Positions 24,015-33,275 of a DNA stretch of 64,000 bases are shown in pieces (position 1 is the first letter of the stretch; every line of letters begins with the position of its first letter). Source of the DNA: JACMJL01 sp963791805 (GTDB lineage Bacteria > Bacillota > Clostridia > Clostridiales > Clostridiaceae); NCBI GenBank assembly GCA_963791805.1, contig CAWBTU010000003.1:992001-1056000 (forward strand), written 5' to 3'. The notes beneath the pieces were generated by a model. The model was given only the letters and a program-made list of their open reading frames with translations, was not told the origin of the DNA and made no database searches. The position numbers were made by a program, and so were the translations under genes.

Positions 24015-26794
24015 ATGAAGTTTTTCAATGTTAATGCTGAAGAAGCTCTAGAGGAGCTTAAAGTAGACAGTGAAAATGGTTTATATAGCTCTGATGTTAA
24101 GGAAAGGTTAGAGAAATACGGTAAAAATGAATTTACTCCTCCAGAGGAAGGCTCTTTACTTCAAGATATAATCGAATCAATAAAAGAACCGATGATGATT
24201 ATATTATTAATTGCTGCTGTGGTGAGTGTTTTAATAGGTGAATGGCAGGATGCAGTTGGAATAGTTTGTGCCGTAATTGTTGGAATAGCAATAGGCATTT
24301 TTACTGAAGGCCAATCGGCAAAGGCTGCTGAGGCTCTTTCAAAAATGACCGAGGACATTGCGGTTAAAGCATTAAGGAATGGAAATGTTGTTCAACTTAG
24401 CAAATCTGAATTAGTTCCTGGAGACATAATTATTATTGAAACTGGGGATATGATACCAGCTGATGGAAAGCTTATTGAAAGTGTGGACCTTAAAATTAGA
24501 GAAGATATGCTAACTGGAGAATCAGAAGATGTTAGCAAGCGTCATGATGTGCTTATTCTTATGGAAACTCTAAAAAAAGGTGATAAGGAAATAATACAAG
24601 ATCCCATACATGCTAAACAAATCAATATGGTTTTCGGTGGAACATTTGTAGCTTACGGTAAGGGTAAATTTGTTGTTACAGCAACAGGAGATAGTTCTGA
24701 AATGGGCAAAATTGCACAGAATCTTTGTAAGAATGATGTTGAAACTCCACTTCAGAGCAAACTAGGTAAACTTGGAGGGGCAATTTCAAAAGTGTCAAGC
24801 GTCATTGCTTTAGCGTTATTTATTGTTATGGTCATAAAAATGGTGATGAAGAATACAATAGATGCAGATTTTTCTGGTTTCTTTCCTTTCTTAGATTCAA
24901 TGGCGCCAATTAAAACTTCTTTTGTTGTCTGTATAGCATTGATTGTTGCTGCAGTACCAGAGGGACTACCTACAATGATAAACATGACATTGGCAATTAC
25001 TATGCAGAAGATGGCAAAAATAAATGCGTTGGTTAGGAAGAAAGAGGCTTGTGAGACTATAGGTTCTGTTAGCGTAATATGTTCAGATAAAACAGGTACT
25101 CTTACTCAAAACAGAATGTCAGTTGAAAAAGTATATTTGAATAATAAGTTTGTAGAATATGAAGAAGGTAAGAGTCACAATCATTTTGTTGATAACTGCT
25201 TGCTGAATTCTACTGCCGATATAGAAAAAAATAGTGATGGAATAAAATATTTAGGAAATGCTACAGAGTGTGCTTTGCTTGTATATAATGAAGAACAGGA
25301 TTATTTAAAGCATAGAAAATCTAAAAATATTATTCACCAAGTTCCTTTCTCTTCTCAAAGAAAAAGGATGTCTACAGTTGTAAATAATGACGATGAATAT
25401 ATAGTATATTCTAAAGGTGCTCCAGAAATAATATTAGAACTTTGCAACTATGAATTAGTTGATGGAAATATAATTGAACTTACTGAGGAAAGTAGAAATA
25501 CTAAATCACTTGAAATTGAAAAGCTTCAGAAGGATGCAAGCCGTGTAATTGCTTTTGCGCATAGATTTATAGAAGCGGAAGTTGCATTGACAGCAGAAGA
25601 AAATTATCATGTCTTAGAAAATGGTCTTATTTTTGAAGGCTTTGTAGGAATAAAAGATCCACTTAGAACTGATGTTAAAGATGCAATAGAGGTAGCAGAA
25701 GGAGCAGGAGTGGAAACTAAAATGCTTACAGGTGATAATATAAATACTGCAGTATCTATTGGTAGGGAACTAGGGTTACTTAAAAATAATAAGATAGCTG
25801 TTGAAGCTTCTTATATTGATGTTTTAAGTGACGAAGAACTTCAAAAGGAGATTAAAAACATTGCTATTGTTGCTCGTTCTAAGCCTGATACAAAACTAAG
25901 GATTGTTCAGGCACTTCAAGCAAATAACGAAGTTGTAGCTGTAACAGGAGATGGTATAAATGACGCACCAGCACTAAATAGAGCAGATGTTGGTATAGCT
26001 ATGGGAATAGCTGGTACTGAAGTAAGCAAAAATGCTGCGGATATACTTTTAACTGATGATAACTTTAGTACAATAGTTCAAGGGATTAAGTGGGGTAGAG
26101 GAATATATAGCAATTTCCAAAGGTTTATTCAATTCCAAATTACTGTAAATATTATTGCTTTTTTAACTGCAATTTTATCTGTGCTTTTAGATTTCCGTAT
26201 GCCATTTACTACAATTCAATTATTATGGGTTAATATTATTATGGATGGACCACCTGCATTATCTTTAGGATTAGAGCCAGTTAGAAATGCCGGTTTGAAG
26301 AAGAAACCTATAAATAGAAATGCAAATATTATTACAAAAACTATGATGATAAGTATGCTTTTAAATGCAGCATACGTTACATCTATACTACTAATACAAA
26401 TGAAATTTAATATTTTAGGTGTTGATAAACACAACGAATTGATAAGTAAATCTACTAATGAAGTTTTGGCTCCGAGATGGGTACAGTATTATTTGTTTTA
26501 TTTGCCTTCAGTGCATTGTTTAATGCGTTTAATTGTAGGGAATTTGGATTTGATAGTATTTTTACTCATTTTACAGAAAATAAAATTGCTATTGAAATAA
26601 TTTCAGCAACTGCAATAGCTCAAATTGTCATCACTCAATTTCTTTCAGGCTTCTTTAATTCAGTACAATTGAGTGTAGAAATGTGGATTAAAGTTATAGG
26701 GTTAGCTGCAATGGTTATTGTAGTTAATGAATTAGTAAAACTTGTTGGTAGAATATTACATAAGGATAAGTTGAATGAGGAAGTGGAGATATGA
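24015..26794 (+). pseudogene. Calcium-type P-type ATPase, frameshifted near the C-terminus
   Basis: P2-type cation pump of about 925 residues if the frame is restored. Seen in order: actuator MLTGES (TGES), membrane segment with AAVPEGLPT (cation site), phosphorylation motif CSDKTGTLTQNRM, MLTGDN, and VTGDGINDAPALNRADVGIAMG. The reading frame shifts near 26471-26477: the first frame runs into unlike sequence to 26600, while the other frame continues as EMGTVLFVLFAFSALFNAFNCREFG, the normal TM8 region, to 26794. One missing base explains it. Substrate is probably Ca2+ from the PEGLP motif and PMCA-like tail. It is divergent from the terD group and may belong to the same stress response. Confidence 0.85.
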
Positions 26795-27695
26795 AGAATA
26801 GTAAGGCTAATAATAGAAGAGCATATATTATGCTTGCACCTGCAATTGTAATTATCATGGCAGTTGTAGTATATCCTTTATTAAAATCCGTATGGCTTAG
26901 TTTCTTTGATGTGAAATTAAATCAGTCAATAGGTAAAGCTAGTTTTGTTGGATTTGATAATTATACATATTACTTTGAAGCTAAATATAATAGCTTTTGG
27001 CATTCTATTGCGTTCACATCGATTTTTACATTAATTACTTTAGTTATAGAAGTAATGATTGGAATTTTAATCGCTGTAATTATTAACAAAAGTATTAATA
27101 AAATGAATGTAGTTAAAGGAGCATTACTACTTCCTTTTGCGATTCCAGTTGCAGTTTCTGCACTAATGTGGAAATTTCTATTTGATGCGGATGCAGGTTT
27201 ATTATCAAATTTGTTTGAAAAGCTTCATTTGATAAATCATGCAAATGTGATTTTAACAACTAACGGTGGACTAACCTTTGCTGCTGTTTTTGCAGATGTT
27301 TGGAAAACTACTCCAATATTAATATTCCTATTTTTGATAGGACTATATCATATAGATAAAAGCATCTATGATGTAGCTGATATGGATGGGGTAAGTAAGG
27401 GAACTAGGTTCTTTAAAATAACCTTACCGTTATTAAAACCTACAATTTTAATTGCGGTACTTATAAAAATTATTGATGGATTCAGAACTTTCGATCTTAT
27501 ATATCTATTGACAGGTGGAACAAGAACACAGAAACAATTTCTACGCTTACACACAGTACAATTTTTTCAGAAGGCCAGTTAGGGAGAGGTTCTGCATTAG
27601 CAGTAGTAACTTTTCTATTAATTACAATAATTAGTTTAATATATATTAAACTAATAGGCTCAGATATATTATTGGGAAAAGGAACAGGGGTGTAG
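26791..27695 (+). pseudogene. Sugar-type ABC transporter permease (MalF/UgpA-like), frameshifted
   Basis: The first frame (26791-27582) carries five to six membrane helices and the EAA loop DVADMDGVSKGTRFFKITLPLLKP. At about 27525-27545, after LIYLLTGG, it leaves the expected sequence. The other frame continues as TETISTLTHSTIFSEGQLGRGSALAVVTFLLITII... to a stop at 27693-27695, completing a normal permease of about 300 residues. The start overlaps the P-type ATPase stop (ATGA) with GAGG upstream, so the two are coupled. No substrate-binding protein or ABC ATPase gene is adjacent. Confidence 0.8.
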
Positions 27696-27697
27696 TA

Positions 27698-28531
27698 ATG
27701 AAAAATAAAAAATCCTCTAATATAAAAATCTACGGTTTTATAGTTTTGATTTTATTTGTAATTATTTTGCCTTTTTTCAGTGAAATAATGGCTTCAATTA
27801 AAACTTCCAGTGGTATTAGTAAGCCATTTAAATTGATACCAAGTAAATTTATTAGTACGTCATACTCTAACATTTTTGATAATACACCTAGTGATAGTTC
27901 ATTTAGTAGATTTTTATTTAATAGTTTTGCAATTTCAAGTATCACTACGATACTATCAATAGTTATAGCCTTCTACGCAGCTTATGCACTTGCTAGAATA
28001 GATTTCAAAGGCAAAAAAATTGTAACAGGATTCTTTATTGCAATGCTTATAGTTCCACCAATTTCCATTATTTCCCCTTTATACACTTTGGTAAAAGATA
28101 TGGGAATCAAAAATAGATATTTAGCATTAATAATTCCATATTTTAGTTTTACACTGCCTTTAGCGGTGTTAAGTTTAACTATACTATTCAAAAGAATACC
28201 CTGTGATTTAGAAGAGGCTGCAATTGTTGATGGTGCTTCTATGAATCAGGCTATACTGAAGATTTTTATACCTTTAGCAGCGCCAGCTATTCTTATTATG
28301 TCAATTATGGTTTTCATTGTATCTTGGGGTGAATATTTATTTGCGATGACAATTAATACTAAAGATATAAGCAGAACAGCCACATCGGCAATTACAAATC
28401 AAGCTAGCTTTGGTGAAATTGCAGCAGCTGCAATAGTCATAATAGTTCCCATCATTCTATTAGTGTTAATATTTCAAAAACATATATTTTTTGAAGCTAT
28501 TCATAATTCAAAAGCTAGTAGAACATTATAA
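27698..28531 (+). CDS. Sugar-type ABC transporter permease (MalG/UgpE-like)
   Basis: 277 residues, six predicted membrane helices. The EAA loop EEAAIVDGASMNQAILKIFIPLAAPA is intact. It starts 2 bases after the end of the partner permease and would form a heterodimer with it. A MalK-type ATPase can be shared from another locus in Firmicutes, but the binding protein is normally linked; neither is here. Substrate cannot be named. The region between this gene and the FMN riboswitch holds the riboswitch promoter. Confidence 0.85.
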   Translation: MKNKKSSNIKIYGFIVLILFVIILPFFSEIMASIKTSSGISKPFKLIPSKFISTSYSNIFDNTPSDSSFSRFLFNSFAISSITTILSIVIAFYAAYALARIDFKGKKIVTGFFIAMLIVPPISIISPLYTLVKDMGIKNRYLALIIPYFSFTLPLAVLSLTILFKRIPCDLEEAAIVDGASMNQAILKIFIPLAAPAILIMSIMVFIVSWGEYLFAMTINTKDISRTATSAITNQASFGEIAAAAIVIIVPIILLVLIFQKHIFFEAIHNSKASRTL

Positions 28532-28535
28532 ATTA

Positions 28536-28564
28536 TTGACTTAAATCCACTAGAATGTTATTTT
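28536..28564 (+). promoter_or_regulatory. Promoter for the FMN riboswitch-ribU transcript
   Basis: TTGACT (28536-28541) and TATTTT (28559-28564) with a 17-base spacer, placing the start about 15-20 bases before the aptamer. Confidence 0.6.
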
Positions 28565-28587
28565 TAGTATGTAATTAAATAAAAAAT

Positions 28588-28692
28588 CTTCAGGGCAGGG
28601 TGTGATTCCCTACCGGCGGTATAGCCCGCGAGCCTTAATTGGTATGATTCGGTGTAACTCCGAGGCCGACAGTAAAGTCTGGATGGAAGAAG
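28588..28692 (+). promoter_or_regulatory. FMN riboswitch (RFN element)
   Basis: The conserved RFN blocks are all present: CTTCAGGGCAGGGTG, CCTACCGGCGGTATAGCCCG, CGAGCC, GATTCGGTG, CCGAGGCCGACAGTA and TGGATGGAAGAAG. It precedes a terminator and ribU. FMN binding should stop transcription before ribU. Confidence 0.98.
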
Positions 28693-28710
28693 GATTATTA
28701 GCGTATTTAT

Positions 28711-28740
28711 GCCCTGACTTTTTGTCAGGGCTTTCATTTA
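28711..28740 (+). terminator. Expression-platform terminator of the FMN riboswitch
   Basis: GCCCTGAC/GTCAGGGC stem (28711-28732) with a TTTTT loop and a T-rich tail. The GCCCTGA arm can alternatively pair with the aptamer's CAGGGC start, as in known RFN switches. Confidence 0.85.
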
Positions 28741-28799
28741 TTAATTATGTAACTTACGCTTTTACTATCCTTGAAGATACTAAAAAGGAGGATATTAAA

Positions 28800-29393
28800 A
28801 TGAAAAATGTATCAAAATCAACTAACCTAATTATCAAAATAGGGCTTCTAGGAGCAATTGCGCTAATTTTAGCTTTTTTTCAATTTCCTATACTTCCGGC
28901 TTTTCCTTTTTTAAAGATGGATCCAAGTGATATTCCGGCTTTAATTGGAGCATTTGCCTTTGGACCATTGGTGGGAGGAATTATTGAGGCCTTAAAGAAT
29001 GTTCTAGTATTTATTTTTAACAACTCGGGGACTGGTGGAGTTGGCGAGTTTGCTAACTTTATGGTGGGTTGCTTCTATGTTTGTACTGCAGGCTTTATCT
29101 ATAGCAGAAACAGAACTAGAAAAAGTGCCATTCTTTCATTAATTGCAGCTACAATTTTTATGTCAGTTGCAGGGGTTTTAGCAAATTATTTCATATTTGT
29201 TCCAATGTATTATGGAGATAAGCCAATGTCCTTTATAATTCATTATTTAGTTTATGCAATAGTGCCTTTCAATTTGATTAAAGGTGTTATTATATCAGTC
29301 GTAACCATGCTCATTTACAAAAGAGTATCCGTACTAATCCACTCAGAAGATATGAACAACAAAATGCTGGCAGACACAAAAAAATCCTCATAA
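28800..29393 (+). CDS. ribU: Riboflavin ECF transporter substrate-binding protein
   Basis: 197 residues, six membrane helices, the S component of an energy-coupling factor transporter for riboflavin. The RibU/ECF-type signature is visible: MDPSDIPALIGAFAFGPLVGGIIEALKN and NFMVGCFYVCTAGFIY, followed by the GVLANYFIFVPMYYG region. It works with the shared EcfA-EcfA'-EcfT module encoded elsewhere. A longer in-frame GTG start at 28602 would lie within the riboswitch; AAAGGAGG before ATG 28800 decides the start. It is regulated by the FMN riboswitch. Confidence 0.95.
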   Translation: MKNVSKSTNLIIKIGLLGAIALILAFFQFPILPAFPFLKMDPSDIPALIGAFAFGPLVGGIIEALKNVLVFIFNNSGTGGVGEFANFMVGCFYVCTAGFIYSRNRTRKSAILSLIAATIFMSVAGVLANYFIFVPMYYGDKPMSFIIHYLVYAIVPFNLIKGVIISVVTMLIYKRVSVLIHSEDMNNKMLADTKKSS

Positions 29394-29483
29394 AAAATAA
29401 TTTTGGAAAAAAGTATATTAAATAGACTACCTTTACATTAATTCATATAGATAGTAATATATAATTAATGAGAGGCGATTAAT

Positions 29484-29676
29484 ATGGAGAAGAAAATTAT
29501 ATAAATCTAGCACAGATAAAATTATAGATGGCGTTTGTGGAGGTTTTGCTGAGTATTTCGGATTAGATTCGACATTAATTAGAATTGCATGGGCTGCACT
29601 AACGTTATTTAGTTGTGGTACAGGTATTATATTATATATCGATATGTTTAATTATAATGCCTTTGAGCCCATATAA
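29484..29676 (+). pseudogene. PspC-domain protein, frameshifted
   Basis: The ATG at 29484 (ribosome binding site GAGAGGCG) is followed after six codons by a stop, but from 29491 the +1 frame reads RKLYKSSTDKIIDGVCGGFAEYFGLDSTLIRIAWAALTLFSCGTGIILYI, an almost complete PspC domain with its membrane helix. The tail then changes to DMFNYNAFEPI instead of the usual hydrophobic IPE-type ending, so there may be a second lesion. PspC proteins are small membrane stress-response proteins. Confidence 0.8.
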
Positions 29677-29706
29677 TTAAACATAGAAATTGTGATTTTG
29701 AAGATT

Positions 29707-29738
29707 GTTCAGGTAAGCTCGCTGGCCTGAACTTTTTC
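29707..29738 (+). terminator. Terminator after the PspC remnant
   Basis: GTTCAGG (29707-29713) and CCTGAAC (29726-29732) pair around a GC-rich loop and are followed by TTTTT. Confidence 0.75.
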
Positions 29739-29881
29739 GTGTCTTAAAATAGAGATAGCTGTCAATGAAAAATAAATTTACCAGGGAAATTATACGGATT
29801 ATTATTGAAAAAATGATGTATGGCACTAGATGACAATTAAATATATAATAGGAATGTGAGCAAAAACAAGGAGTGGGGACA

Positions 29882-30413
29882 ATGGTAGATGGATTAAAAT
29901 TAGGTTAGCAGAAGAAAAAGATACAGGGATTATTTTGGATTTTATTAAGGCTTTGGCAGAATATGAAGGGGAACTCAGTGAGGGACAGTTGTTGCAACAG
30001 AAGAAGTATTAAGAGATTCTCTTTTTGTTAAAAAGGGTGCAGAAGTAGTAATTGGTGAGCTTCAAGGTAAGCCAGTTTGTTTTGCATTGCTGCTTCATAA
30101 TTTTTCTACCTTTATTGGTAAAGCAGGTATATATCTTGAAGATCTTTTTGTATTGCCAGAAGCGAGAGGAAATCAGAATAGGAAAAACCATGCTTTCATA
30201 TTTGGCCAAATTTCACCATAGAGGAGAAACTGTGGTAGATTAGAATGGAGCTGCGACTGGAATGAGCCTTCCATAAAGTTTTATAAGAAGCAGGGCGCAT
30301 GTGCAATGGATGAATGGACTGTTTATAGAGTCTGTGATGATGCACTTACTAGTTTAGCAATGGAAGCAAAGGGAGTTTTCAGTAGGATAATAGATGCATT
30401 TCTGTATGCATAG
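29882..30413 (+). pseudogene. GNAT acetyltransferase, multiply frameshifted
   Basis: Pieces of one GNAT-family N-acetyltransferase occur in order in different frames: IKIRLAEEKDTGIILDFIKALAEYE (from about 29890), VATEEVLRDSLF...GKPVCFALLLHNFSTFIGKAGIYLEDLFVLPEARG, IGKTMLSYLAKFHHR, then CGRLEW-like and FYKKQGA..MDEWTVYRV near 30270-30340. At least four indels are required, so this is a decayed gene. GIYLEDLFV is the acetyl-CoA fold strand typical of diamine/SSAT-like members. Confidence 0.75.
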
Positions 30414-30442
30414 ATAAAATACACTTCATTGGAGGACAAATT

Positions 30443-30885
30443 ATGCTCTGGATAATATTGATTGGGATTATTGTTATAATAGATCAAGTGGTTAAGTACA
30501 TAATAATACAGAATGTTAAATAGGATCTTTAGTTACAGTAATCGATAAGTTTTTTTATCTGACACATATTAAAAATACAGGAGCTGCGTGGAGTATACTA
30601 CAGGGGAAGAGGATTTTCTTTGTATTAGTTACCTGTTTTGCATGCCTATTAATAGGGTATTATCTATATAAAGCAGAACACAAATTACTTAAATTAGCTT
30701 TATCTTTAATTTTTGCAGGTGCAATGGGAAATCTTATTGATAGAGTTGTTAAAGGTAGTGTTACTGATTTTCTTGAATTTCATTTTGGGTCATATATATT
30801 TCCTGTTTTCAATATTGCAGATATGTCAGTAGTAATTGGTACGTGTTTACTTGCATTCTATATGTTTTTTATTTATAAAGAATAA
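30443..30885 (+). pseudogene. lspA: Signal peptidase II, frameshifted
   Basis: The prolipoprotein signal peptidase is recognisable end to end. The first frame from ATG 30443 (ribosome binding site GGAGG) gives MLWIILIGIIVIIDQVVKYIIIQNVK and then a stop. The next frame from about 30520 gives IGSLVTVIDKFFYLTHIKNTGAAWSILQGK...GAMGNLIDRVVKGSVTDFLEFHFG...FNIADMSVVIG. Both catalytic Asp motifs (GNLIDR and FNIAD) and NTGAAW are kept. The break lies near 30515-30523. A second lspA elsewhere would be expected because the window encodes lipoproteins. Immediately upstream of the citC-like gene. Confidence 0.85.
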
Positions 30886-30900
30886 ATATGAGGTTTTATT

Positions 30901-31704
30901 ATGAATGCCATAAATTTTGAAAGAATAAATTTGAAAAACCAAGAACAAAGAGAACAAGTTCAAGTTTTTTTGAAAAAATTTAATCTTATACTTGAAGAAA
31001 ATGTTGATTATACAATTGTTTATAAAGACAAAGGTATAATAAAAGCAACTGCATCTAAAACCAGAAATGTTTTTAAATGTTTTGCAGTTTCGGAAGAGTT
31101 GAGAAGCAGTGGAATAACTCAGCAGCTAGTATCAAATCTTCTTGATAGACTTTTTGAAGAGGGCATGTATCATAGTTTTATTTTTACAAAACCTGAATAT
31201 ATAAAAACTTTTTCCGCGTTAAATTATAAGCTTGTACATGAGGTAAGAGATGTGGCACTTTTAGAAAATGGTACATACAATATTGAAAGTGTTATAAAAA
31301 GTATTAAAGAGGATTTCTCTATTAACCTTGAGACTAAGAAAAGTGCAATAGTTTTAAGTAGTGATGGGTTAACTAGTGAAGCTATAAAACTAATTAAAAA
31401 AGTTGCAGAGGAAAATGAAGAGGTATTAATATTTATTGCTAATGAAGATATAGTAAACATAGAATTATTAAAGGATGAAGTTGATAAAAATTTTAAAGAT
31501 CTGAAAAATGTAAAGTTGATTTTTGAAGTGGAGTACATATTATCAGTTAATGTTTTTCCAAAATATTTTATTAGGGATAAGGATCTATTGATTAGAGCGT
31601 TTAATGAACTAAGGATAGGTATTTTCAAGAAATATTTTTGTAACGGCTTTAATATTGATAAAATATATTTTTGTGAGGAGAATTCAATTGGATTATTTAG
31701 CTGA
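30901..31704 (+). CDS. CitC-like protein (citrate lyase ligase homologue) lacking the nucleotidyltransferase motif
   Basis: 267 residues against about 340 for true [citrate (pro-3S)-lyase] ligase, which reacetylates CitD. The N-terminal GNAT-like half is well kept (ASKTRNVFKCFAVSEELRSSGITQQLV). The C-terminal half aligns with the family by its FIANEDI, EYILSVNVFPKYFIRD and GIFKKYFCNGFNI segments. However, the ATP-binding NPFTLGH of the family is DGLTSEA here (155-161), and the final part with the ISASxVR motif is missing: the protein ends at CEENSIGLFS. Its 3' end overlaps citX, so it is still in a maturation operon. It is likely inactive as a ligase. Confidence 0.75.
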   Translation: MNAINFERINLKNQEQREQVQVFLKKFNLILEENVDYTIVYKDKGIIKATASKTRNVFKCFAVSEELRSSGITQQLVSNLLDRLFEEGMYHSFIFTKPEYIKTFSALNYKLVHEVRDVALLENGTYNIESVIKSIKEDFSINLETKKSAIVLSSDGLTSEAIKLIKKVAEENEEVLIFIANEDIVNIELLKDEVDKNFKDLKNVKLIFEVEYILSVNVFPKYFIRDKDLLIRAFNELRIGIFKKYFCNGFNIDKIYFCEENSIGLFS

Positions 31705-32200
31705 AGCCATTTTATTAGAACGAGAAGAGCGGGTTAAATATCAAGAAAAACTAATAAAGCGGTTTGATAGGCCATTAGTAACGGTGAGAGTAAACTATCC
31801 AGGAAATAATAAAGAAACGGATGTTTCTTTAAGCATAGTTAAAATAATAGATGAGGCCTTAGTAAAAGAATTTAAGGAAAAGCTGATTTTTAAACTTTTT
31901 AGAATTACACGGGAAGGACCAATTGTTATTATGATAGTAGAGGATGAAGCTAAAAAGATTAAAGAAGTTACTATAGATATTGAAGAGAAACATATACTTG
32001 GTAGATGCGTGGACATAGATGTATATGATGAAAATGGAACTGGACTTAACAGAGTAACACTTGGCAAAAAAACAAGAAAATGCTTTGTTTGCGATGAGGA
32101 TGCAAAGATATGTGTAAGAGAGCAGAAACATACATTTTGGGAGGTAAGTTCCTTCATACTTAGTAAATATGGGGAATATAAAAAAAGTGTTAATGGATAA
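31688..32200 (+). CDS. citX: Apo-citrate lyase phosphoribosyl-dephospho-CoA transferase
   Basis: 170 residues. It attaches the prosthetic group to Ser14 of CitD. Family segments are seen: ILLEREERVKYQEKLI at the N-terminus, GRCVDIDVYDENG, and the conserved end GLNRVTLGKKTRKCFVCDEDAKICVREQKHTFWEV with its Cys pair and RxQxH-type motif. The frame extends further upstream, but GAGGAG 7 bases before the TTG at 31688 supports that start. It overlaps the citC-like gene by 17 bases and citG by 32. Confidence 0.85.
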   Translation: MDYLAEAILLEREERVKYQEKLIKRFDRPLVTVRVNYPGNNKETDVSLSIVKIIDEALVKEFKEKLIFKLFRITREGPIVIMIVEDEAKKIKEVTIDIEEKHILGRCVDIDVYDENGTGLNRVTLGKKTRKCFVCDEDAKICVREQKHTFWEVSSFILSKYGEYKKSVNG

Positions 32201-33275
32201 ACAATATGTATTCTATGAAGAAGCAATTCAAATTGCAAGTATAGCAAATAAAGCAATGCTCTATGAAGTAGCATGCTATCCGTCACCAGGGTTAGTATCG
32301 CCAGTGTGCACTGGTGCACATAAGGATATGGATTTCTTTACGTTTATAGATAGTAGTTCTGCAATATTCAAGTACCTAATGATTTTTTCTCAAAAGGGTT
32401 TTACTGAAAATAGTCCAAAGGATATTTTTCGTGAAATTAGAGAGGTTGGTATTAAATGTGAAGCTGAAATGCTAAGAGAAACAAGGGGGATTAACACTCA
32501 TAAAGGCATGATATTTCTTATGGGAATAAGCTGCGCAGCAGTTGCAAAGGCAGTGTATGAAAAAAGACCGTTTAAAGAAGTTAATTGCATAATTAAAGAG
32601 ATGGTTGAAGGTATTTCTGAAAGAGAACTAGTAGATAAAGAGCTAAAGAATAAATGCTCACATGGAGAAGAAATATATGAAAAATACGGTTCCAAAGGCA
32701 TAAGAGGAGAAGTGGAAAAGGGAATACCAATAGTGTTTGACTTCTCAATTGATTTTTATAAACAGAACATAAAATTAAATACAAATGACAGGATGGTAAA
32801 AACTTTAATTGGAATAATACAATTTTGTGATGATTCCAATATTATTTATAGGCATTCAATTGAGGTTTTACATGAGGTTCAACAAAAATCAATAGAAATA
32901 TTAGAATTATCGAAAAATGATACTAAGCTTTATGTTGAAGAAGTGGATAAACTTAATCAGGAATTTATTAGAAGGAATATCAGCCCTGGTGGGAGTGCAG
33001 ATTTGCTAGGAATAACGGTATTTTTTTATTATATTGAGAAATATATGGCGAAAAATAATTTAGTAAATAAGGGAATGTATGTTGTTTTGTATAAACAACT
33101 TACATTCCCTTTAAATTTTATTGTGATTCTATTTCTGGTTCAGGATGGATTACAACATAGGATTCTCCTGGTAAAACTGCTTTTATCTCTTCTTCTATTT
33201 TATCACATAAAGTATGTGCTTCAACTAGTGAAGTGTCCACATGAACATGTACATGAACATCTATTTCTCTTGTAG
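32169..33275 (+). CDS. citG: Triphosphoribosyl-dephospho-CoA synthase, with anomalous C-terminal run-on
   Basis: Makes the CitD prosthetic group precursor from dephospho-CoA and ATP. Core motifs are present: EVACYPSPGLVSPVCTGAHKDMDFFTFIDSS, RGINTHKGMIFLMG, the KCSHGEEIYEKYGSKGIRGEVEKGIP segment and ISPGGSADLLGITVFFY near the end. The family normally ends at about residue 300. Here the frame runs on for about 65 residues through the terminator at 33069-33115 and antisense across the CDF gene, so the native stop has been lost by a frameshift near 33040-33070. Start may be ATG 32169 or 32193. Confidence 0.85.
   Translation: MGNIKKVLMDKQYVFYEEAIQIASIANKAMLYEVACYPSPGLVSPVCTGAHKDMDFFTFIDSSSAIFKYLMIFSQKGFTENSPKDIFREIREVGIKCEAEMLRETRGINTHKGMIFLMGISCAAVAKAVYEKRPFKEVNCIIKEMVEGISERELVDKELKNKCSHGEEIYEKYGSKGIRGEVEKGIPIVFDFSIDFYKQNIKLNTNDRMVKTLIGIIQFCDDSNIIYRHSIEVLHEVQQKSIEILELSKNDTKLYVEEVDKLNQEFIRRNISPGGSADLLGITVFFYYIEKYMAKNNLVNKGMYVVLYKQLTFPLNFIVILFLVQDGLQHRILLVKLLLSLLLFYHIKYVLQLVKCPHEHVHEHLFLL
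33069..33115. terminator. Bidirectional terminator between citG and the CDF transporter
   Basis: A 17-base stem, GGGAATGTATGTTGTTT with AAACAACTTACATTCCC (one mismatch), with an A/T-rich tail on both sides, between converging genes. Confidence 0.85.

Noticed and set aside
28602..28799. Upstream extension of the ribU frame from a GTG at 28602
   Set aside because: It runs through the FMN riboswitch and its terminator; AAAGGAGG before ATG 28800 marks the real start.
31795..32319. 174-residue minus-strand frame over citX and citG
   Set aside because: Antisense to two genes with clear family motifs; no ribosome binding site or family pattern.
33076..33275. C-terminal 65 residues of the citG frame as a genuine domain
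   Set aside because: They are encoded by the terminator and the antisense of the CDF gene, so they are a run-on after a lost stop.
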